This document shows positions 36,855 to 48,370 of a stretch of DNA of 64,000 bases, piece by piece (within the stretch, counting starts at the first letter, position 1; each line of letters begins with the position of its first letter). The notes beneath the pieces are model-generated. The model saw only the letters and a program-made list of their open reading frames with translations. It did no database searches and had not been told where the DNA came from. Both the position numbers and the translations under genes were made by a program. Source of the stretch: Heterobilharzia americana (lineage: Eukaryota; Platyhelminthes; Trematoda; Strigeidida; Schistosomatidae); assembly GCA_944470555.2 (NCBI GenBank), contig OX104127.1, forward strand, positions 98,418,708-98,482,707, in the 5' to 3' direction.

Positions 36855-37030
36855 TGAGTGACCCAGTGGATAGTGACTTGGCATTTGAAGCATTCAGCAA
36901 AGGGTTGGACTCTCACTGGGAATAGCACCACTCACTGAGGTGCAGGCACGTCCATCTGACGAGTCCCGAATAGGAGGCAAAATGTGCATCCTGAACTCCA
37001 ATGCTGGCTCTAACCAAGTTGGTTAATACG
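36855..37030 (+). mobile_element. SMalpha-like tRNA-derived retroposon (degenerate)
   Basis: A pol III-like front half with a B-box-like GGTTGGACTCT (36903-36913, two mismatches to GGTTCGANTCC) is followed by a hammerhead ribozyme relic. This combination is characteristic of the SMalpha family of schistosomes. No clear target duplication was found. It sits in the giant intron, + strand. Confidence 0.6.
36941..37005 (+). ncRNA. Hammerhead ribozyme relic
   Basis: The order of conserved blocks matches the schistosome hammerhead: GCACGTCCAT (stem I 5' strand), CTGACGAG (canonical CTGATGAG, one change), TCCC-GAATA-GGA (stem II and loop), GGCAAA where CGAAA is required, then GCATCCTGAACTCCAATGC (stem I 3' strand). 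The T-to-C change in the CUGAUGA box and loss of the GAAA box predict no self-cleavage. The resemblance is by eye against the remembered family layout. Confidence 0.65.
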
Positions 37031-38053
37031 AAGTAGTTGATTTAAATTTCAGCTGTAGGTAATTTCCATTTCAAACTGTCTCCTGTTCAAATCTGTCAAC
37101 ACTTGCATGTGTTATTCAATGGTAATGAGTTCTCATAACGGAAGACGAACACTTGTCACAGTAGTGAACTAAAGTGAGACTCACTGACACTGAATAAGTT
37201 CAGAGATGAAGACAAACTAAAATGAATAAACACAGAGATGAAGTGCTCTGTGTATAATAATTTTTATACGAATGGCTTATTAAGTCTTTCTTGCACAAGT
37301 TCATGTATTCTTCTCCGTATCAAATGCTACACTGTTTGATGCTTACTCAGTGAATTTCATAAAATGAGTGAATCGTCTTAGGACAGACAACAGAGGTAAA
37401 ATAACTGTGGCAATTTTAACTCCTAATTTAAAGGAGACCGAGTTGTGCTGAGGTATTCTATGTTATTTGGTGCTTTTTTGGAATAGGTAGATACAAGCAA
37501 CAAAAATATTTAAAATACAACGACTGGTTTTTTGAAAGTCTACATCAAAAATTGCGTGCTGACATTATACTATGGAAAGGATTTTCATTGTCATGAATCA
37601 GTTAGCTGGAGAGATATTTCTACGTAGTCTCTGAATGAATAGGACTAGTTTTAGTATATTACAGATCACTTGGATATCCTTGAAAAATAAGGCTCAATGT
37701 TTCATCATTCCCCACTTTAAAAGTTTTGTTCCGCATGGATATCCTAAAGTATCTTCAGTGAGTTACCATCACTCTTTTCTTGCTAATTGTAAGTCAGTAG
37801 TCAAGCCTCTTCCAGTAATATTCTGAGCTGTATCTGTCGACAGCAATGCTTAAATGGTAACAGTAATAATAGCAATAATAATACTAGTGTCAATAACAGC
37901 GAAAAACACATTACAGAACACTATGGTGTAACCATCAGGTGACAATTAGGTTTTTTATAAATTTTCTCAAAGTCGGACGGTCAATCCATTTTGCAAAACG
38001 TCAATACTCTGTTTTTGCATATAAATACCATGGGACAATCTATTTTTACACAG

Positions 38054-38086
38054 CCAGCTAATCATCAAGAAATGAATAAACTTCTG
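38054..38086 (+). other. Exon-like segment, 33 nt, open only in phase 0
   Basis: Acceptor caatctatttttacacag and a perfect donor (CTG|gtaagt), length a multiple of three. Phase 1 hits TAA and only phase 0 is open (PANHQEMNKLL), so it cannot join the main series in frame. Either spurious, a poison exon, or part of another transcript. Confidence 0.25.
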
Positions 38087-40804
38087 GTAAGTAATGCCTT
38101 GAGATACATACTTAATGTTGTGTTTATTATAGATATTAGTACTCATTGTGTTTCTGCAATGCTGTTATTCAAAAATTGTCTACACAGATAGTAAGTAATA
38201 GTGTGATGATTTGAGAATATGAAGAATGCAGCATGAACAATTAATCCATATTAGTACTAAAGTTATATTTCAATAGAAGTAAACAGGCTATGTCAAGGAG
38301 CCTGAGCTAATTGAATTGTTGACATTTGTTTGATAAAAAGCCTAACATGAAATTAGATAGAACACAGATTCCTGAAGACTGCTAATTAACCTAATTCACA
38401 GTGAGAATTCTGCTTGACTCTTGTGAATGCTGGTTATTTATTTACTGTTACAGGAGATGTTCTGAATTCGGAATGCAACGTCAATGCATAGTTCCATAGA
38501 ATTTGTTGAAGTGAATGATACTACCAGTTAAGTAATACCACAAGCATTTGACTGTTCAGAGCTTTAATTTGTGAAATTCCAAAAGGATACCACTTCAGTT
38601 GTGAAATTAAAGCAGTGGAGTAGTAGTAAAATTTTCACGCAAATATAAAGCGAATAACTAATCGCAAGATAATAAAGTAAGTAGATTGGACACAAAAGAC
38701 AAAATGTATGCAATAATCGTTGACCGAATAAGTGGATCTACATTTACTGCATCATATGAGAAATATGCATAGTTGACTTACAAACAATTGGTTTAGAGAA
38801 ACTGGGTCACTGACTACTATTTTGTTTACACTCAGTCAACCGAGAAGCAATTTTTTTATCTTCAACCATCTAAAAACTGTTTCAGAGTGAGGGAACACTT
38901 AGTTGTAGCTGCGAATGAAGTAGCTGTTCATTGTCATTCAACGTAATGCCTTCGTTACACAAATCACATTATTATTTCTACGTAAAATATTCATAGTCAT
39001 TATTTGCATTCTGAGATTAGCAGACCTTTAATCCGTAAATTTAACTCATACACAACAGAAGCTCAGGGAAGAAGTTACAAGTTATTTTACACTGGTGTGT
39101 CACCAGTGGACAATTATTAATTATTCCATTTCGTGTTGTTTCGTCAGCAACTTTGAATTATGCATCACAGTGGTTATTGTGTAGCACTTCATCCATCATA
39201 TAACGAAAATTATGCACTCCTCCGCGGTCATGTATACAGTGTGTTTGTAAGTGACGTTTCTGCCGTAAAATTTGAGGATCGTGTGGACATAAATAAACCT
39301 AAACAGCCAAGGAATTTTCAAATACAATCGAATAGTGTGTGACTGCAGATATTCATTGATTGGGTAAAATTCGAGCAGCTCATCAATATACCTTCGGGTT
39401 TTCATTTAGTTGGGTACTGAACACTACATTAGCTGTTAACAGACAGTTTATCACCTTGCAGACGTAAACCCATACTGTTTGGTTTTCACGGCTACTTGAA
39501 GTAACATGTATACTTCTTAATTTATTTGAAATGTTGACTGACATGCATATCATACTTGAAACAGCAGGCGAGATAAGAATGTCACAACAGGTTTAAGTAA
39601 CTGATTATCGCCAATGAGAATTGACCGCCAATCTAAGCTAGTGTCAGATTTTGACTGGTATTGGGAAGACTGTTCAAGAAACAAAGCATTCAACTCATCG
39701 ACCTCATTAGTATCTTTCTGGAAATATTCTTCTTTGAGATAGTTTTGTTTAGTGGAGCTTATTTATTTGAATATATTCTACACTTTCCAAATCATTGTCT
39801 TGTAAAATGTCGTGAGGACCACGAGACAGAAATAATGCTTGGGAGGTTAGTTTTGTAAGGTGTTCGCACTGCTGACGGCTAATCTAAAAATATCTTTGGA
39901 AGAATGAAACATTTCTCAGTGACATTTCCTATTGCAACGCTGTTAGTCCTTCGAAACATATACATGAGATCTAGTGTCAGTTCCTGTTGTACTTGGTGCT
40001 TAGATTGTGGCTTCATCTATGGTAATTATTTTTATTTACAGGAAACGTTGACTTGTAACGTCAGAATGTCAAACTTCAGGTTCTTATAGGATTTCAAAAA
40101 GGAAGCTACATGTCGAATACCTAAATAAACGCACAAACCAACGTTTGATCAACAGTTTCTTTCTGAAAAACATTGAAAGGAATCAGTTTTACGAAAATAA
40201 CATTGTAGCTGTTCATATTAAGGAATGAAAATTATAGGACGAATAGCTACAATGCTTGCTTTCCCACAACCATGAGGGATACCTTGATTAGATAGTCAGG
40301 CTTCATAGCGATGATAAGCAATCACTATGCTATTATAGGCTCAAAGTTTGCGGAAAGATTTTGTTACCAGTACAGTGTAACAAATTATTAATATCTTTGC
40401 ATCAAGCGGCTCAGTGTAAGTCTTTCTCCAGTACGTGGTTTCTGCAAGTAAGCAAAATTATGGTTTGCGATAGCTGAACTATGTCCTTTCATCTTGACTG
40501 CACACACTGACTTTAGAACGACTGTTTTAATGTCTATGTGAATATTTATAGAGAAACTACTTTCAGCCAATAGCACAAACAACATTTTTCGACAGTAAGT
40601 TACATGAAAGTACTCTTCGAGAAAATGTATGGTTAGAAATCCTTTATATATTTGCCAACTTTTCTTTGTAATCATCTTGTGATTTGTTGGTGTTAAATGT
40701 TTACCACATTTTAATTCATGTGACTGTGGTTGTTTATTTATGCTAACACGACACTACGCATTACTTGTATAAAATGTTGTGCAACTGCATTTTTACCTTT
40801 TTAG

Positions 40805-40846
40805 CCTGGGAAGACTTTCAGACAGATCCTGTCATCATAAGACGAG
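40805..40846 (+). CDS. Micro-exon 10, 42 nt
   Basis: Strong acceptor (gcatttttacctttttag), donor CGAG|gtaaga. Phase 1 reads WEDFQTDPVIIRR; phase 0 has a stop. If it follows exon 9 directly, the junction codon is TCC (Ser). The only confident exon with Trp. Confidence 0.78.
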
Positions 40847-41235
40847 GTAAGATTATGAACTGTGAATATCACTCACTAGTAGTTAATGAGGAATGTGAAA
40901 ACTGACTCAAACATCTCAATCATTTTAATAATGACATTTTCTCATCAGAACATTGAATATTTTTTCACTGAATTATAACTGACATATATATTCACAATGC
41001 ATTTATCGTCTTCACTGAAAACGACACATCCTTAAAACAGTAAATAGCGAAAGTTTACTTTCCAGTGGAGAATGCTGATTGTAACGCGACAACTAAATGC
41101 CAGTTTCCCTGTTTTGTCATCAGCAACATCTTTTAGGGAGTTAAGCTTGTTCACATTTTGGTTTCAGAGACCTGGAGTGATGTTTGGACCTGCTACCTAT
41201 CTGTTGAACGACGTGCAATTAAATTATAGACACAT

Positions 41236-41437
41236 AACAGCCAAAAAATTAGATCAAGAAGAAGTGATTGTGAATGTTGGGCGAAATAAAAGTTGTACAG
41301 TGTAATAAGGACAGGATAATGCTTCCTTTTTATAACACCACTATCCACGTGAAAATGTGGTTTATAAATATATTTTTCGTAGTTTCTTTGTCAATTGCCT
41401 TTGAATTTTGACAATGATATGCAGCCACTACCTTTTG
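41236..41437 (+). repeat. Diverged direct repeat, left copy
   Basis: Aligns with 42039-42240 at a constant offset of 803 nt, clearly for the first 110 nt or so and weakly beyond. The left copy ends an unassigned frame with TAKKLDQEEVIVN and a double stop (TAATAA). The right copy keeps the same frame and stop (TAKKLGQGEAIVN). Confidence 0.65.
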
Positions 41438-42040
41438 ACGAGGATGTCATAACCAGGTTCAGAGAAGAGAGACAGGCTTTCTTTCACTAATCCGATATCA
41501 GTGTAGAGACCTACTGCATTCCACTCAGCTTAACGCGTGGAAAACATCCGGATTTTCAATACCAATGTCAAGTCAATGCTAGCAGAAGGTTCAGAGACTT
41601 GGCGTATCACGAAAATCACTTCCAACATACTACAGACATCCAACAACAACTGCCTACACTCGATACTGAATATCAGATGGCCAGAACAATAAGAATAAGC
41701 AACAGGGAACTCACTCTGGCCTGGAAACGAACCAACCAAGAACCTACCACTTAACAAATATGCAGGAGAAAGTGGAGATGGATTAGATTGGGCACACACT
41801 GAGAAAGCCATTCGGAGACATCACGTGCCATGCCTCTCAGTGGAATCCAGAGGGGGAACGATGAGTTGGGCGTCCGAGGCAAGAGTGACATGGAGGAGAC
41901 CATGTTAGGATGAGGTGAAAGCTTGTGGGCAGTCGTGGCACCAGGTTTTGAAGACTGCAGAGAACAGAGTGGAATGGGGGCGTGCTATTGAAGCCATATA
42001 TTTCACCAGGAACACAAGGGAAAAATAATAATAATAATAA
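41438..42040 (+). mobile_element. 5'-truncated, decayed RTE-like copy
   Basis: Begins in the C-terminal part of the polyprotein (GACGAGGATGTCA, then AGACAGGC) and ends with ATATTTCACCAGGAACACAAGGG and an (ATA)n tail. More diverged from the full-length copy than the copy at 32.9 kb, thus probably older. Confidence 0.75.
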
Positions 42041-42240
42041 CAGCCAAAAAATTAGGTCAAGGAGAAGCGATTGTGAATGGTGAGCGAAATAAAAGTTATG
42101 CAGTATAAAGGAGATAGGATAATGCTTTCTTTCAATAACACCACTACGGACCCGAAAAGTCATTCAAAATATTTTTTTCTCGTAATTGCTATATCAATAT
42201 ATTTTCGAACTGCATAAGACTTTATGATGAAGAAATATAA
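42039..42240 (+). repeat. Diverged direct repeat, right copy
   Basis: See 41236-41437. Confidence 0.65.
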
Positions 42241-42858
42241 CGGTCACTTTCCTTAAAGTGTATTTTAAAGTAATTTCAAATGCAGATATCCGGACAAACA
42301 AAAATAACACAGTGAGACACATTTGACACTGAATGATCCTGGTTACGATATCCAAGGGAAAACGTCATGTTTATTCCCACTTTTGTTTAAGACAGACAGG
42401 TTTCGACTCGCCCTTGCAAATTTGACGAAAAATGGTGAAATTCAGGCAGTGACACATATCACTGATAAATCTTCACAGGCCAGAAACGAATCCAATGGAT
42501 TCACATTTCGAATTCACAGATTTTACGAATCACCTGTCTACAAGCTGAAAGAATCTTCCTAATGTGATAGTCACACTTCACTCCTTTCAGAGTACAAACT
42601 TTATTAATACACAAACAGAATAATGGACAAATATGCCTCTTTAGGATGCGAGTCTTCAATTTCATTTGCAATTTGAGACAACTGTGAAGCAATAATGACC
42701 ACCTATGTACACCAGCACTCATGATCTTGGATATTACTAAACGAAATTAGTCAGAAAAAAATGCTCAATTGACCTGGTTTCATTGCATTGTTTTAAAAAT
42801 TAACACATTTCGACGGAAAATTTCAGTTTCATTCATTTCCTCTCAACTTATTTTGCAG

Positions 42859-42885
42859 CTTATAAGACAGTGAACAAAAGACTTC
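42859..42885 (+). CDS. Micro-exon 11, 27 nt
   Basis: Acceptor ctcaacttattttgcag, donor CTTC|gtaagt. Only phase 1 is open (YKTVNKRL). Junction codon GCT (Ala). Confidence 0.77.
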
Positions 42886-43769
42886 GTAAGTACTCTTTCA
42901 TTAAACTGCTATGTAAAATTTACTTTCGAGATACCATAAATGTGCAATAGTATGGAGTTGAACTATAAATCTCCCTGTCTAGATAAATTGTGATGTCATA
43001 TTCTCAAACTGAATGATAATACTGAGAGAATGAAACCATCCTCTTTTAGTACACACAGACATAATTTACAGATATGAAGTTAAGTCCTCAGTGTGTTTCG
43101 TAAACAGACAGGCATTTGTACGGCATCGTAGAAAATAGTTTCGACGGCTGCCTTCAAAAATAAACCCTAGTGACTTCAGTGAATACTTTTTTGGAGATAA
43201 ATGATAGGAAATAATTCCAATTCAATACTAAAAACTGATCAGTCTTCTATTATGTTGTCAACAAATTTTTTATCATGCATTGTCATGTGAGAAGCTTTAC
43301 TTCACAGTAACCAACTTATCAAAACTTTGAGCTTCGATAAGTAAATACATCTTTATATCAGTCAGATCTCTGTAAAGTAAGAGGTGGTGAAATAAGCATC
43401 AATGAATTATAAACAGTTGACCTTATGAGTTCTGGATATTGTTGGATATCATTTCAAGATCCTTCATCATCATCGTATTTGTTGACGCGTACTTTGGAAT
43501 GCTTATATGATTATCAGAGTACAAAAGGAATTTGACACCTCTGAACAGCCAGTGTGTTTCATAAGTTTTGCATCTGCGTGTTATAATGCGTTAGAAAACC
43601 TGTAGAAATTGTCACAAAATCAATTCAGACAGGCAATCATTCAATCACATCCTTTTAAAGATTCTATAGTTGTCTCAAAATATCCCTTTTTAACATCATC
43701 TCATATTCTGGATACAAAATGCATATTACTCAATAATGTAAATCTTATCTTCTACCTTGACACTGACAG
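42886..43769 (+). other. Intron, 884 nt, nothing recognised
   Basis: AT-rich sequence. Confidence 0.5.
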
Positions 43770-43802
43770 GTTTGCCAGGTGAAAAATCAAATGAAGGTGA
43801 AC
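43770..43802 (+). CDS. Micro-exon 12, 33 nt
   Basis: Acceptor accttgacactgacag after a long pyrimidine-rich stretch, donor GAAC|gtaagt. Phase 1 reads LPGEKSNEGE. The junction codon with exon 11 is CGT (Arg). First of three 33-nt exons in a row, all acidic/basic and hydrophilic. Confidence 0.76.
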
Positions 43803-46800
43803 GTAAGTACTTGACTTTTCAAAATTTGAATAGCAGCTATAGAGGCAAAAGGAAGCTAATGAACCTTAAATAGGTCATATTGTTTCATTACTATTGAGAG
43901 ACAATCAGCTTACTGAGACAAGCAGATATCATTTTAACGTTGACATTATTCCAATAAACTCTTTATTTTGGAATACACAAATACAGTTTCACAATGTACA
44001 TTTCTAATTATCATTCACCGACCTATCTTAAACAGAGCACAAAATATTGCTCCACCTGATATCTTTAAAGCTCTTATAACCAAATTATAGTAAACAAATG
44101 CCCTTGAGAACGCAAACAATTGAGTGGGAAACTAAACTTAGAATCATTTTATTTATTTTTGTGTTGAATTTTAATCCATGAATATATGTAGAAATGAATC
44201 ACATGAAATTTGTTTGCAAATCCTCGTTTTGTAGCCAATTATTTAGAAACTTAGAGTATTTGTAGTTCATTGAGTACCAACAGGTTGTAGTTCTCATCCA
44301 AAATCACTGCGTATTTGTCCTTGACAAGTCAGAAGAAATGATGCTTAGTTATGTTGCTAAAGAAACAGATTTCATCACGTAACATTTTGTGACAAGATCA
44401 CTTATCCATGATTTAATAATCTTATACAAACTGTAGTGAACATGTTAGGCCTCACGTTGAACCACAAGCAATGAGTGCGCTAGTATTCATGTTAAGATAT
44501 ATACAAACATCGAATCCGAGTAGAACTAAGGAACTCGTATTAATTAGTTTTCCAGTCAGAGGCTTAGACATTACATATGCAGAGGATGAAGTTAAATTAC
44601 TGCACCCACTTGCACAATCTAGCCATGAGTGATGAAATTATGACTTATAAGCAATAGAAAATTTTGTAGTTACACAGTAATCATGAATAAAGGAGAGCGA
44701 CAGATCTGATTAATAAGCAGGTGGATGAAGTCATCAGCATGTAGAAGTCAAACCTTACTAGTAGATAGAAGGAAAACATTCAGGAAAGTATGGAAGCGAA
44801 TTGGTGAAGAGTGAAGTCATTCATTTTTTAATGAACAGTAGTCGAGTTAACCAACTATAGTTTAAATCAAAACTGGCATAGGCTTTCTGAAGACTGATCT
44901 TATTGTGCAAATGGAACAGGTGCTGATGAAAGCAAATAAGAATATTCCTTTGGAATTCCACTAAAAGCCAGTGAACTCAACATTTGAAAACAGTGGCGTA
45001 ATTAAATCGATTGGAAGCAGTATATGCCAGTAGGTAGGAATGAAATTGTTATTTCAAAGTGGTGTTAGTCTCAGATTGACATGAGTTGAAGCACTATTGC
45101 AAAACTGATAGTACTGGATGGCTATGTGCTAGCAGAATGTCACTTCGAGAATTGATTACACGTGTTACATATCGAGTCCAGGACCACCAGCAATCAGAGT
45201 GACACATCATGGTCCAGCCATTGGGTTTGAATCAAATGGCTTACTGAATCCGATCACCGGAGAGTCGCAAACCACTACAAGACAGTTGTCCAATCCACCC
45301 CTTTACTTAATGACCTGTGACTGTTGTTGGTCCACGTTAGCACTATCCTGAAATCAGTCAATCCCAATAAGCCAAGAAGTGAATCACTGGCTGGTATTCT
45401 CCAGTGGCATACCCCGACATGGATTTCTCGAAAATCTAATGAGAGGGCATTATTTGCGGGATCAACTAAATTCGGCATGGGGTGAAATACTAGCCGATAA
45501 CATCAGATGGCGAATGCTTTGTATCCCAAATTTAAAACTTTTGAAATCACGAAACGGTGGATGATAAACTGTTGACTGAATACCAGTCAGTGTGTTTGCT
45601 GTGTTCATGACTGTCCTCGGTACGATCCATAGTGGGGTTGACGTACGTTATACTGAAGAGCCCCAAACTAGGATATCATAGGTATTTAGTGCTCCTAGGT
45701 TTCCAGTGTTTATTGAAATGATGTCAGTTCACGAAGTATAATATCTTGGAGTCAATAGGTCCTCATTAAAAATCATGTGACTACTGTAATTATGCGAACA
45801 CATGGACCTCATGTTTGCTTTACCCAAATATAAAGGGAGTGAGCCGTGTTTTAAGCCTTGGGCTTTGGTGAAGTGCTGAAATGTAGAATGCATGATGCTT
45901 TCAACCTCATAACATGTAGAAAAGAAAGACAATTTTAACGATCAGAATGCACGACGACTTCGGAACACCCTCACAAAAGGGACTATATGTAGAAGAAATT
46001 CACAATTAATAGTAATTCAGTAAGAGTGAAAACTTTCCATTAATTAGGGAAATATCAGAAAGTGTTTAGCTCGAGTAAAATTGATCACTTGAAAATGAGT
46101 AAAGAAATCTTCCTAAAGTCGAAAATCCTAGAAGTTCACACTGACGATGGTAATAAATGTTGTGGAAGAAAGCAGTGTGACTAGAAATTGTCGTAATCCA
46201 CTGTCTTTCAAAACTGGTGATGTTGCTATGACAGTGTGTGTTGAGGTTGAACTTACAAGTCTTCATTCTGAATTTAACGACGATAAAGTCATTTAATTTA
46301 TTATGTATTCGTCACTGGTGCCTAGAGCTGTGTAACTTTTGTATGCTGCAAAGACTATTCGCAATCACAAATCGTCAATTCAAAGGTTCAATTGGCTGCA
46401 ACTCACATTTTATTCGTCAAAATGAATACTATATAATCAGACGAATAAAAGTGTAAGGATTTGTTACGAAAACAGTGAGAAACACCAAATTTATGTAAAT
46501 GACAGATTCTTCACTTTACATTTGAGGCACGAAATATAACTTTTCGAATCATATTAGTTTCGTAACATTAGTGTGTAAATGATTTTCTCAAAGGGTGAAG
46601 TCTGCTCCCCTGACATACTACATCTTATTTCTAACACATCACTCTCATGGATTTTACCCACATGATTATTGAGATCCTACTACTGGTCTTGAGTTGAACA
46701 TAATTTATTTATAGTGGGATTAGTTACCGACTGAATGTTGACCATGATTAGCTAGATTGTATGAGCTGGTCAGAAAGTGGACTGTTATATCCTGAACTGA

Positions 46801-47780
46801 CGTCTGCTGGATAACCTCTGAAATCCTGTCTGGACTAGGTGACTGTCTAATCCTGTTTGAGGACCCTCATTCAGTAAATACCTATGATTTGATGAGCAAT
46901 GAGATATGAAACTGTAAGGACTCGCGAATGAAATTATATAATTTCATCAGTTTTTTTCAATATGACATATCATATCTTCCAACTAATTTTTCGCTGGCGG
47001 CAGATTGCAGCCAGAATACAATGACATTGGAGTTTTTCTCCTTCCTTCCTACCCGACTGAATCCACAATAACGTTCAGGTAAAAATGTTCTCAATATGAA
47101 ACTTGGTGGTGCTGAATATGTTCTGCCACTAAATTATGAGTGTGTGATGTGTTTTTCATGAGTTTCTAACTGGAACGAGAAAGCTATTTATATTTATTTA
47201 TACTAGAGTAATGTCTGAATTGATCCAACTGAAAAGCAATAACAATCTCTAACATATCTTGACATAATTTCAAAACAGGAATTTTTAACAGTTTTAAGTT
47301 TGCAAATGGATAACATTTCATTTATATTTTCAAGGTTACTTTGCCTTAAATGATGAGAAAGTCATATTACTGACGAACTAGCCGAATTTTTCATTATCTC
47401 AGTTCGTACCAGACATATATATCAAAATTATTTCAATTATTTACATCCTCTCCTTGAACGTAATACACTGGTTGGCTACATCGAGATACTGTGTGTTTTT
47501 GGAATAAAACGATGTGTACTGATTGTTCAAACTCATATTTGAGTGCACATATGTTGGTCATAAGGTGGTCACAAAACATCTTTTGTTGCATGAATATGTT
47601 TCACTTTCTGCATTTGAAATTTTTGTAAAACATTTTTCGAAACTTCATGGTTATTAAATGTTATGCTACTAAAGACAGAAGAAACAGTTGCTTCGTACTT
47701 GAATACTTTTCATACATTTTGAGTGATATCTCATACTGGGAAGAGATATGTTCTAATTACTTTTTACCATTCATTCACAG
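43803..47780 (+). other. Intron, 4.0 kb, with an unclassified repeat-like patch
   Basis: At about 45060-45760 the composition shifts to higher GC with stretches such as AGTGCTCCTAGGTTTCCAG that read like decayed repetitive DNA. I cannot name the family. No exon fitting the phase rule was found. Confidence 0.45.
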
Positions 47781-47813
47781 CAGAAAACAAACCGGAAAAG
47801 AAAATAATCAAAT
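47781..47813 (+). CDS. Micro-exon 13, 33 nt
   Basis: Acceptor ttaccattcattcacag, donor AAAT|gtaaga. Phase 1 reads ENKPEKKIIK; phase 0 has a stop. Junction codon CCA (Pro). Lys-rich, like exon 3. Confidence 0.76.
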
Positions 47814-48360
47814 GTAAGAAATTAGCTTGAATTTTCATAATTTACACCATATCGTAAATTTGGTGCAAACCAAGATTATCACAAATATTTGAGTTCTGAA
47901 TAAGACAGGATGAATACATGAATATGAAGAATGCAGAAATGTATTTGAATACTGAACCACATTCTGAAGATGTGTCTTATTAGATGTTGACTATTTTCTT
48001 GGTTTCTACACACCGTTAGCTAGTTGAAAATGAAACCTGGGAGAGACGTATAAACGCTCGTATTATGAGAAAAAGATGTTAACTCCCAAAAGTTTTAACC
48101 GTGGGACTAACTTCATTGTTCCTTTGTGTCCGAAATAAGTAGTCCATACAGAGCAAATGATTATTAATTCAGTGTTTTATTCACAGTTTATCGGTAGTTT
48201 ATATTGCAGTTACTCAAATGATTCAACCTCTGAGTCATAATCTAAGTGTGGCAAGGATAAAAGTTTGCAAATGAGGTAATGTGCTGGTGGATCTGAACGA
48301 CGCACAGTAAACTTATGTAACTATGATAAACCTATAGTGTGAAATTAATAATATTATCAA

Positions 48361-48369
48361 CAGCTGCTC
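48361..48369. repeat. Target-site duplication, 5' side
   Basis: CAGCTGCTC, repeated at 50162-50170 directly after the element's tail. Confidence 0.75.
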
Positions 48370-48370
48370 T

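Larger units (their letters stand above)
23190..40804 (+). other. Giant intron, 17.6 kb, with mobile-element debris and weak exon candidates
   Basis: By far the largest gap between exons. It contains a Penelope-like remnant (28.2-29.4 kb), two RTE-like fragments (31.7 and 32.9 kb), an SMalpha-like retroposon with hammerhead relic (36.9 kb), and exon candidates at 23768, 24982 and 26453 that fit the phase-1 rule with weaker splice sites. The rest is AT-rich with no recognisable content. ORFs of 60-110 codons are within chance expectation. Confidence 0.55.
40847..42858 (+). other. Intron, 2.0 kb, with RTE fragment between direct repeats
   Basis: Contains a truncated RTE-like copy (about 41438-42040) flanked by diverged copies of the same host sequence. 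A weak 15-nt exon candidate (41066-41080, donor gtaacg) was not accepted. Confidence 0.55.

Noticed and set aside
42323..42562. 79-codon ORF on the + strand
   Set aside because: No motif, no splice context fitting the gene, chance length.
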